From assembly GCF_001673315.1 (NCBI RefSeq), contig NZ_LZLQ01000078.1, forward strand, positions 1-58,577: a stretch of DNA of 58,577 nucleotides, in the 5' to 3' direction. The DNA comes from Mycobacterium asiaticum. Lineage in GTDB: Bacteria > Actinomycetota > Actinomycetes > Mycobacteriales > Mycobacteriaceae. Within the stretch, counting starts at the first letter, position 1. The number at the start of each line of letters is the position of its first letter. A program made the translations under genes and the position numbers. The notes under the pieces were generated by a model. The model did no database searches, had not been told where the DNA came from, and saw only the letters and a list, made by a program, of their open reading frames with translations. Shown in pieces: positions 52,901-58,577 of the stretch.

Positions 52901-53840
52901 GCGCACGCTGCAGCACCGGCTCGCGGGGGCAACCCGTAGTGCCGTCGCCAGCACCGTGGCCGGCGAGCTGGAACGCACCGGATTGCATGATTGGCCAGCC
53001 GATCTCGCGGAGTTGCCGCGAGTTATCGAACGCATGGTGGCCGGACGCGCGGTGCGCGGCTACCCGGCCCTGGTGGACACTGGTAGCGCTGTGGACCTGC
53101 GAGTGTTCGCGACCCCGGCCGAGCAGCGCAGTGCGATGCGCCCGGGCCTACGGAGGTTGCTTCGGCTGAGTCTGGCATCCCCGGTCAAAGTGGTTGAGCG
53201 GCAACTAGATCCGCGCACCCGTCTGACACTGGGGGCAAACCCGGACGGCTCGCTGACCGCGCTGGTGGAGGATTGCGCCGACGCCGCCACGGACGCACTG
53301 GCCGCCGAACCGGTCTGGACCCTGGCCGAGTTCACCGCGCTGCGGGATCGTGTCGGCAAGGCCCTGGTGTCGACGACCACGGACCTGATAAGCCGCAGCG
53401 AAAAGGTGTTGGTCGCCGCGCGCGAGGTGCAACTACTGCTGCCCGCACATCCGCCGTCGGCACAGGCGGAGGCGGTCGCCGACATCCGGGCGCAGCTCGA
53501 CCGGTTGCTGCCGCGGGGGTTCGTCACCGGCACCGGACGCGCGCACCTCGACGACCTGACCCGCTACCTGACTGCCATCCAACGTCGCCTCGAGAGGCTG
53601 CCGCAGGCAATTCAGGCCGACCGGGAACGCATGCACCGGGTACACGCCGTCCAAGACGCCTATGCCGACCTCGTGCACACACTGCCGTCGAGTCGAACAG
53701 CCGCCGAAGACGTCCTCGACATCGGCCGCCAGATCGAAGAACTGCGGGTGAGTTTGTGGGCCCAGCAGCTTGGCACCCCGCGCCCGGTCAGCGAACAACG
53801 GATCTACCGCGCCATCGATGCCGTGCGGGAGCGGGCTTAG
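49929..53840 (+). CDS. hrpA: ATP-dependent RNA helicase HrpA (DEAH box)
   Basis: A 1303-residue superfamily 2 helicase of the usual HrpA length. The motifs are AGETGSGKTTQLPK (I), TQPRRLAA (Ia), DEAHERS (II), TSATIEPQRFA (III), ATNVAETSLTVPGI (V) and QRAGRCGRVAPG (VI). The C-terminal half is the long DUF3418-type region. HrpA unwinds mRNA and resolves stalled ribosomes in E. coli. The GTG at 49929 (VAELTLAELRSRLG) lies 7 nt after TAAACT; the ATG at 49896 would be upstream of that promoter. It overlaps the stop of the convergent YihY gene by 4 bp. Confidence 0.95.
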   Translation: MAELTLAELRSRLGDLTVRDAARLRRRLQQVRGGNPGKLQQLADQISAAQALVAARRAAIPAISYPDLPVSERRQEIAEAILHHQVVVVAGETGSGKTTQLPKICLELGRGVRGTIGHTQPRRLAARTVAQRIADELHSPLGEAVGYTVRFTDQVSDRTLVKLMTDGILLAEIQRDRRLLRYDTLILDEAHERSLNIDFLLGYLRELLPRRPDLKVIVTSATIEPQRFAAHFGGAPIVEVSGRTYPVEIRYRPLEVIVRPGPEDDPDDPDQEIVRTETRDEVEAIVDAVEELRSEPPGDVLVFLSGEREIRDTAEALATLQSGPMPTEVLPLYARLPTAEQQKVFAPHTGRRVVLATNVAETSLTVPGIRYVVDPGNARISRYSRRLKVQRLPIEPISQASAAQRAGRCGRVAPGVCIRLYSEQDFTDRPPYTDPEILRTNLAAVILQMAALQLGDIENFPFLDPPDRRSVRDGVGLLQELGAFDQHGSITDLGRRLARLPVDPRLGRMLLQADTEGCVREMLVLAAALTIPDPRERPADREDAARQKHARFADEHSDFIAYLNLWQYLREQRKELSGNAFRRMCRNDFLHYLRIREWQDLVGQLRSICRDLGMVESDQPADPAQIHAALLAGLLSHVGMRREDGREYVGARNARFVLAPGSALTKRPPRWVVVADLVETSRLYGRIAARIQPEIVERVAGDLVQRTYSEPHWDAKRGEVMAFERVTLYGLVLVTNRRVGYGRVEPTVARELFIRHALVEGDWHTRHHFFRDNTRLRTELEELEERARRRDLLVGDDEILEWYDARVPAEVVSARHFDGWWKKQRHRTPDLLTFTRDDLLRTEDRNDSDRPDAWRTGDAALPLSYRFDPGADDDGVTVHIPIDVLARLGGDEFAWQVPALREELITALIRSLPKDLRRNFVPAPDTARAVLARLDPGGAPLLEALQRELRRRTGVVVPVDAFDLDKLPPHLRVTFAVESADGTEVARGKDLRTLQHRLAGATRSAVASTVAGELERTGLHDWPADLAELPRVIERMVAGRAVRGYPALVDTGSAVDLRVFATPAEQRSAMRPGLRRLLRLSLASPVKVVERQLDPRTRLTLGANPDGSLTALVEDCADAATDALAAEPVWTLAEFTALRDRVGKALVSTTTDLISRSEKVLVAAREVQLLLPAHPPSAQAEAVADIRAQLDRLLPRGFVTGTGRAHLDDLTRYLTAIQRRLERLPQAIQADRERMHRVHAVQDAYADLVHTLPSSRTAAEDVLDIGRQIEELRVSLWAQQLGTPRPVSEQRIYRAIDAVRERA

Positions 53841-54904
53841 TCCCGCCGGCCCCGGGTGCGACGTAGCCACCGGCCGTGCTTGATGTCCTTGGCATCGGCC
53901 GCTTCCTTCTTTTCCACCACGCGGGTGTCCTTGGGCGGCAACTGAAGTTCTCGCTCGGCGGCGATCCCGGCCTGCAACTGGCGTCCGCGCTCCAATTCGG
54001 CGTCGAGTTCGGCACCGAACAGAAGCGCCACATTGGTCAGATACAGCCACAGCAGGAACACGATGACGCCACCCAGCGCGCCGTACGTCTTGTTGTAACT
54101 GCTGAAATTACTGACGTAGAAACCGAAGCCGACCGACGCCAGCGCCCACGCCAGGATCGCCACACCCGCGCCGATGCTCAGCCAGCGGAACTTCGGCTGC
54201 TGCACGTTGGGAGTGATGTAGTAGAGAATCGCCACCGCCAGCGAAACGAAAACCAGGATCACCGGCCACTTGGCGATGGTCCACATGGTCTGCGCGGCTT
54301 CGCCCAGCCCGATCGCGCCGCCGACGGCGTCGGTGACCGGCCCGCTCACGACCAGCATCAGGGCCACCGCGGCCACCAGCACCAGCCCGGCCAGCGTCAA
54401 CGCCAACTGCAGCGGGCGCAGCTTCCAGACCGGCCGCCCTTCGACGACCTCATAGATGCGGTTCATCGCCCGACCGAATGCGCCCACATAGCCCGAGGCC
54501 GACCACAACGCCGCGAGGATGCTGAACACGAGCGCGAACCCTGCCGACGGATTCTCGACGACCTGCGACACAGGCTGCCTGAGCATGTCGACGGCTGAAG
54601 CCGGCACCAGGTCGCCGGCAGCATCGAGTAACGCCGCGGTGGTACGCCCGCCCTGGCCGAAGACCCCGAGCAACGAAACCATCACCAGCAGCGCCGGAAA
54701 CAACGACAGCACTGCGTAGTACGTCAACGCGGCCGCCAGGTCGGTGCATTGGTCACTGAGGAATTCGCGCCCGGTCTTGCGCAGCACGAACAGCCAGGAC
54801 GCCTTGGTCAGGTCGTGCGGAGACTCCGGCTTGCTCGGATCGTCCGGATCCGGTGCCCGCTTCTTGTCCTCGGTGAGGTCATCGTCAGATTTGCTGTGGG
54901 CCAT
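53837..54904 (-). CDS. YihY/BrkB-family inner membrane protein
   Basis: A 355-residue protein with six predicted membrane helices: LAAALTYYAVLSLFPALLVM, AGFALVFSILAALWSASGYV, LQLALTLAGLVLVAAVALML, ILVFVSLAVAILYYITPNV, LSIGAGVAILAWALASVGFG and VIVFLLWLYLTNVALLFGAE. The family was first called RNase BN but is a membrane protein of unknown function. The N-terminus (MAHSKSDDDLTEDKKRAP) is charged, and the C-terminus is a long basic/acidic cytoplasmic tail ending RWLRRTRGRRD. The ATG at 54904 is preferred; upstream in-frame codons reach 55033. Divergent from zwf. Confidence 0.9.
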   Translation of the reverse strand: MAHSKSDDDLTEDKKRAPDPDDPSKPESPHDLTKASWLFVLRKTGREFLSDQCTDLAAALTYYAVLSLFPALLVMVSLLGVFGQGGRTTAALLDAAGDLVPASAVDMLRQPVSQVVENPSAGFALVFSILAALWSASGYVGAFGRAMNRIYEVVEGRPVWKLRPLQLALTLAGLVLVAAVALMLVVSGPVTDAVGGAIGLGEAAQTMWTIAKWPVILVFVSLAVAILYYITPNVQQPKFRWLSIGAGVAILAWALASVGFGFYVSNFSSYNKTYGALGGVIVFLLWLYLTNVALLFGAELDAELERGRQLQAGIAAERELQLPPKDTRVVEKKEAADAKDIKHGRWLRRTRGRRD

Positions 54905-54984
54905 ACCAGTCCGTTTCCCGCCCAGCACCGCATTCACACCAGTCGCCTCGTGCGCATCGAGCGGGGCGATGGAAGTATCACAGA

Positions 54985-56484
54985 GTGCCCTCCAAAAAAC
55001 CGCAGACAATCTCCTATCCGGCGCCCGACCCACGTCCGCGCCGCCACGACGCCGAACATCTCGACCCGCACGTCATCGTGCTGTTCGGCGCGACGGGCGA
55101 TCTTGCCAAACGCAAGCTCCTTCCCGGCCTGGCGTATCTGGACCAATCCGAGCTGGCACCGAACATCGAAATTGTCGCGACATCGCTGGAGGATCTCAGC
55201 GACGACGAATTCCGCGAGCTGGCGAAGAAGGCGATCGACGCTTTCGGTACCCACAAACTCAACGACGAAGAGTGGGCCAATTTCGCCAAGACCATCACCT
55301 ACGTCTCTCAGGGTGCCGGTCCTGAAGCGTTGGCCCAAGCCGTCGCCAAGGCGGAGCAGAATCTGGGCGAGGGGGTGCGGCGACTGCACTACCTGTCCGT
55401 CCCGCCCAAAGCCGCGCGCGCGGTGATCACCATGTTGCGCGACGCCGAACTCGTCGACCGCTCCCGGGTGGTGATGGAGAAGCCGTTCGGCACCGATCTG
55501 GACAGCGCGGTGTCGCTCAACAATTTCCTGCACGAGACCTTCGCGGAATCCCAGATCTTCCGCATCGACCATTTCTTGGGGAAGGAGGCAGCGCAGAACA
55601 TTTTGGCGTTCCGTTTCGCCAACGGGCTCTTCGAGCCGATCTGGAACCGCAATTTCATCGACCACATCCAGATCGACATTCCCGAGGCCCTCGGACTGGA
55701 CGAGCGCGCGAACTTCTACGAGGAAACCGGTGCCTATAAGGACATGGTGGTCACCCACCTCTTCCAGGTGATGGCGTTCGTGGTGATGGAACCGCCGACA
55801 GCGCTGGAACCCCGCGCCATCAGCGAGGAGAAGAACAAGGTGTTCCGGTCTATGCTGCCGGTCGAGACCTCCCATGTGGTGCGCGGTCAATATGCCGGGT
55901 ACCGCGAGGAAGACGGCGTGGCCAGGGATTCCGACACCGAAACCTTCATCGCACTCAAGGTCGGGATCGACAACTGGCGTTGGGCCGGTGTACCGATCTA
56001 TCTGCGGACCGGAAAAAAGATGGCGGAAGGCATCCGCATCATTTCGATCGCGTTCAAAGAAGCTCCCCGCACCATGTTCCCGCCCGGCTCCGGAGTGGGG
56101 ACGCAAGGACCCGACCATTTGACGTTCGACCTCGCCGACAACTCGAAAGTGTCGCTGTCCTTCTACGGCAAGCGGCCGGGTCCCGGTATGAAGCTGGACA
56201 AGTTGTCCATGCAGTTCTCCACCCAGGAGATCGACTCGGCCGAGGACGTGCTCGAGGCGTACGAACGGCTCATTCTTGACGCGATGCGCGGGGATCACAC
56301 CCTGTTCAACACCGCCGAAGGCATCGAATCCCTTTGGGAGCGTTCGGAACAACTCCTCAACGATCCGCCGCCGGCCAAGATGTACCAGACCGGGACTTGG
56401 GGCCCGAACGCCATCCACCAACTCATCGCGCCCAACGCTTGGCGGCTGCCGTTCGAGCGGGAATGGCGCGAACGAAAAGGTTAG
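54985..56484 (+). CDS. zwf: Glucose-6-phosphate dehydrogenase
   Basis: A 499-residue enzyme. The NADP-binding motif is VLFGATGDLAKRKLLPGL, the catalytic His is in FRIDHFLGKEAAQN, and MEKPFGTDL, YKDMVVTHLFQV and NWRWAGVPIYLRTGKKM follow. It catalyses the first step of the oxidative pentose phosphate pathway and supplies NADPH. The sequence differs from my recollection of both M. tuberculosis Zwf1 and Zwf2, suggesting a third type, though I could not align them. The start is GTG 54985. It is followed 80 bp later by the M42 peptidase gene in the same direction. Confidence 0.95.
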   Translation: MPSKKPQTISYPAPDPRPRRHDAEHLDPHVIVLFGATGDLAKRKLLPGLAYLDQSELAPNIEIVATSLEDLSDDEFRELAKKAIDAFGTHKLNDEEWANFAKTITYVSQGAGPEALAQAVAKAEQNLGEGVRRLHYLSVPPKAARAVITMLRDAELVDRSRVVMEKPFGTDLDSAVSLNNFLHETFAESQIFRIDHFLGKEAAQNILAFRFANGLFEPIWNRNFIDHIQIDIPEALGLDERANFYEETGAYKDMVVTHLFQVMAFVVMEPPTALEPRAISEEKNKVFRSMLPVETSHVVRGQYAGYREEDGVARDSDTETFIALKVGIDNWRWAGVPIYLRTGKKMAEGIRIISIAFKEAPRTMFPPGSGVGTQGPDHLTFDLADNSKVSLSFYGKRPGPGMKLDKLSMQFSTQEIDSAEDVLEAYERLILDAMRGDHTLFNTAEGIESLWERSEQLLNDPPPAKMYQTGTWGPNAIHQLIAPNAWRLPFEREWRERKG

Positions 56485-56564
56485 CGACGAGCGCCACCCG
56501 GTCGAGTCGGTGCTCATCACCCGCTAGGTTGAACAGCGTTCCGAACTATCCGGAGGGAGATGCG

Positions 56565-57800
56565 GTGCCCGAAACCGCGGCCATGGCCGAGGCTGATCGT
56601 GCGTGGATGATCGACACGCTGCTGTCGCTGTTGCAGACGCCCAGTCCTTCTGGGCGTACCGACGCGGTGATGCAGTTGATCGGCGACACGTTCGATGATT
56701 TCGGCGTCCCGTTCTCACTGACCCGGCGCGGGGCGCTGATGGCTGAGCTGGCGGGGGAGTCGAAGACGACCGACCGGGCGCTGGTCGTCCATGCCGACAC
56801 GATCGGCTGCATGGTCCGCCGGCTCAAGGACAACGGCCGTCTCGAACTGGTTCCGGTAGGCACTTTCTCGGCACGGTTCGCGGCGGGCGCGCGAGTCCGG
56901 ATCTTCCTCGACGACCCCGAGGAATTCATCACCGGAACCGTGATGCCGCTCAAGGCCAGCGGCCACGCTTTCGGTGACGAGATCGACACGCAACCCACCG
57001 ACTGGGAGCACGTCGAAGTCCGCGTCGACCGCAGGGTGTCTTCGCGCGAGGACCTCGCCGAGCTGGGCCTGAACGTCGGCGATTTCGTTGCGCTGATCGC
57101 AAGCCCCGAACTCGCCGCCGACGGTTTCATCGTCTCCCGCCACCTGGACGGCAAGGCCGGCGTGGCGGTTGCCCTGACGTTGGCCAAGAACTTCTCGGAG
57201 AACAAGGTGGTGTTGCCACACCGCACCACGATCATGGTGACCATCACCGAAGAGGTCGGTCACGGCGCCAGTGACGGTCTGCCCGCCGGTGTCGCCGAGC
57301 TGATCTCGGTGGACAACGCCGTGTGCGCGCCCGGCCAGCACTCCCTCGAGGACGGCGTGACGATCCCGATGGCCGATATGCACGGCCCGTTCGACTACCA
57401 CCTCACCAGGAAGCTCTGCCGTCTCGCCGAGGAGCACAAAATCCCGTATGCGCGGGACGTATTCCGCTACTACCGGTCCGATGCGGCGGCGGCCATCGAG
57501 GCGGGCGCAGGCACCCGCGCGGCGCTCGTCGGCTTCGGGCTCGACGGCAGCCACGGCTGGGAGCGCACTCATATGTCGTCGCTGGAGGCGACGTACAACC
57601 TGCTGCACTGCTGGCTGCAGACGCCGCTCACCTTCGCCAAATGGGACGCCAAGCCGTCGGGCAAACTGCGCGACTTCCCGTCGTCGAAACAACCGGCGCC
57701 CACCGAACAGTGGGTCCCGTTGGCCCGCGGCGAACATGCAGAGCCCGGCGATGCGTCACCCGGTACGACGTGGCCGCCGTCGGAGGGCCCGCATCACTGA
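56565..57800 (+). CDS. M42-family aminopeptidase (NAGGN-system type)
   Basis: A 411-residue metallopeptidase, here from GTG 56565 with GGAGG upstream; the ATG at 56583 is an alternative. Metal ligands and the catalytic pair lie in VVHADTIGCM (His, Asp), SRHLDGKAGVAV (Asp), TITEEVGHGAS (Glu-Glu) and WERTHMSSLEA (His). This subtype is known from clusters for the osmoprotectant N-acetylglutaminylglutamine amide (NAGGN). The biosynthetic genes ngg and asnO are not in the visible neighbourhood, so the link is by family only. It follows zwf on the same strand and faces the aldo-keto reductase gene. Confidence 0.87.
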   Translation: MPETAAMAEADRAWMIDTLLSLLQTPSPSGRTDAVMQLIGDTFDDFGVPFSLTRRGALMAELAGESKTTDRALVVHADTIGCMVRRLKDNGRLELVPVGTFSARFAAGARVRIFLDDPEEFITGTVMPLKASGHAFGDEIDTQPTDWEHVEVRVDRRVSSREDLAELGLNVGDFVALIASPELAADGFIVSRHLDGKAGVAVALTLAKNFSENKVVLPHRTTIMVTITEEVGHGASDGLPAGVAELISVDNAVCAPGQHSLEDGVTIPMADMHGPFDYHLTRKLCRLAEEHKIPYARDVFRYYRSDAAAAIEAGAGTRAALVGFGLDGSHGWERTHMSSLEATYNLLHCWLQTPLTFAKWDAKPSGKLRDFPSSKQPAPTEQWVPLARGEHAEPGDASPGTTWPPSEGPHH

Positions 57801-57812
57801 CCGGGTGCCGGT

Positions 57813-58577
57813 TCAGTCCGGCACGTAATCGAAGGTGTCGGGGTGGGCGCCGGTGCGTCCGTCCTCGCCGCGGTCCAGGCCGGTGATGGCCGCCATGTCG
57901 TCGCCGGTCAAGCTGAAGTCGAAGATGTCGTAGTTCGATTTCATCCTGTCGGGGGACACCGACTTCGGAAAGACGATGTCGCCGCGCTGAATGTGCCAGC
58001 GCAGCACCACTTGTGCGGGAGTTCTGCCCAGCGGCTCGGCGATGCCGGCGATCACTTCGTCATCGAGGACCTTGCCCTGAGCGATCGGCGACCACGCCTC
58101 GGTCGCGATGCCGTGCTCGATGCCGTAGGCCCGCACCCGCTCGTTGGTCAGGTAAGGGTGCACTTCGATCTGGTTCACCGCGGGCACCGTCTGCGAACCT
58201 TCGGCGAGCCGATCCAGATGGTCGGGTTGGAAGTTGGACACCCCGATGCTGCGGGCCCGCCCGTCCCGAGCGAATTCCTCGAGCGTGTTCCACGTCGAGA
58301 CGAAGTCGCCGTCATAGAGCATCGGCAGCGGCCAGTGGATGAGAAACAGGTCGACGTAGTCCGAGCCCAGCGCAGACAGCGTGTCGTCGAACGCCCGGCG
58401 CGCATCGTCGGGCCGGTGGAAGCCGTTGTTGAGTTTGCTGGTGATGAAGACGTCGGCGCGGTCGACGCCGGCGTCCCGGATGCCTTGGCCCACTTGCTTT
58501 TCGTTGCCATACATTTGCGCGGTGTCGATGTGGCGATAACCCACTTCGAGCGCGGAACGTACCGCGGCGGGGGTTTC
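57813..58577 (-). CDS. Aldo-keto reductase (N-terminus beyond window edge)
   Basis: The frame is open to the right edge, so about the first 30 residues are missing; it ends at a stop at 57813. The visible part has GYRHIDTAQMYGNE (catalytic Asp and Tyr), ITSKLNNG (Lys) and LFLIHWPLP (His), plus GVSNFQPDHL and VLRWHIQRGDIVFPKS. It resembles Rv2971 of M. tuberculosis in layout. Members reduce carbonyls such as methylglyoxal with NADPH. It converges on the M42 peptidase gene with 12 bp between stops. The first visible residues are ETPAAVRSALE. Confidence 0.9.
   Translation of the reverse strand, partial: ETPAAVRSALEVGYRHIDTAQMYGNEKQVGQGIRDAGVDRADVFITSKLNNGFHRPDDARRAFDDTLSALGSDYVDLFLIHWPLPMLYDGDFVSTWNTLEEFARDGRARSIGVSNFQPDHLDRLAEGSQTVPAVNQIEVHPYLTNERVRAYGIEHGIATEAWSPIAQGKVLDDEVIAGIAEPLGRTPAQVVLRWHIQRGDIVFPKSVSPDRMKSNYDIFDFSLTGDDMAAITGLDRGEDGRTGAHPDTFDYVPD

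Noticed and set aside
54934..56520. 528-codon minus-strand frame opposite zwf
   Set aside because: Antisense shadow of a complete, well-conserved zwf.

Overview
The window is chromosomal DNA of a Mycobacterium, probably a slow grower. It is GC-rich and carries PE and PPE genes, including an MPTR-type PPE and PPE-SVP pairs. Other marker genes are a furA-katG pair, a cyclopropane mycolic acid synthase, cutinase-like proteins, an L,D-transpeptidase, a DUF1906 (Rv2525c-type) exported protein and a FAAL-type FadD. No rRNA, tRNA, CRISPR array, integrase or transposase was seen. Gene order compared with M. tuberculosis H37Rv is from memory, not from a search.

Bases 1-14.1 kb resemble the H37Rv block from PPE34/35 to tpx (Rv1917c-Rv1932): a PPE-MPTR gene cut by the left edge, a SRPBCC protein, LipD-like hydrolase, FadD31-like acyl-AMP ligase, Rv1928c-like reductase, DJ-1/PfpI protein (Rv1930c), GlxA/AraC regulator (Rv1931c) and Tpx (Rv1932). 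A Gly-rich lipoprotein, an LLM oxidoreductase and an ABC-F protein are interleaved. From 14.3 to 25.5 kb is accessory metabolism: a small-ORF/NYN/nitronate-monooxygenase-like operon, a YxxxD-bearing putative type VII substrate, epimerase and SDR, CycA, a free-standing EF-Tu domain II, a double TetR regulator with a haloalkane dehalogenase, a medium-chain reductase and a TIGR00027 methyltransferase.

From 25.7 to 33.8 kb most products act outside the cytoplasm: GH16 glucanase, PPE-PPE-PE, cutinase, L,D-transpeptidase and DUF1906 protein. Next come katG-furA (33.9-36.7 kb), a CmaA1-like cyclopropane synthase and an HdeA-like lipoprotein. A compact four-gene module follows (38.2-41.9 kb): methyltransferase, (alpha/alpha) toroid hydrolase, second methyltransferase and GT4 glycosyltransferase. 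Its gene content and layout fit the methylmannose polysaccharide (MMP) cluster meT1-mmpH-meT3-manT, absent from M. tuberculosis. Two adjacent inverted repeats lie upstream of it.

From 42.2 kb to the right edge: an acyltransferase-SRPBCC pair, a PPE with a C-terminal SHOCT-like segment, a second cutinase whose signal peptide is written by a 9-bp tandem repeat, a PucR regulator divergent from a three-domain adenylate cyclase across an AT-rich palindromic island, a secreted WWDP-repeat protein, a PPOX/F420 protein divergent from HrpA through overlapping -10 boxes, a YihY membrane protein, Zwf, an M42 peptidase and a partial aldo-keto reductase. Two patterns recur: start codons 6-8 nt after a TANNNT box (leaderless genes), and short 9-12 bp tandem repeats beside or inside genes. 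Nothing here proves a wholly new system; the best leads are listed as findings.
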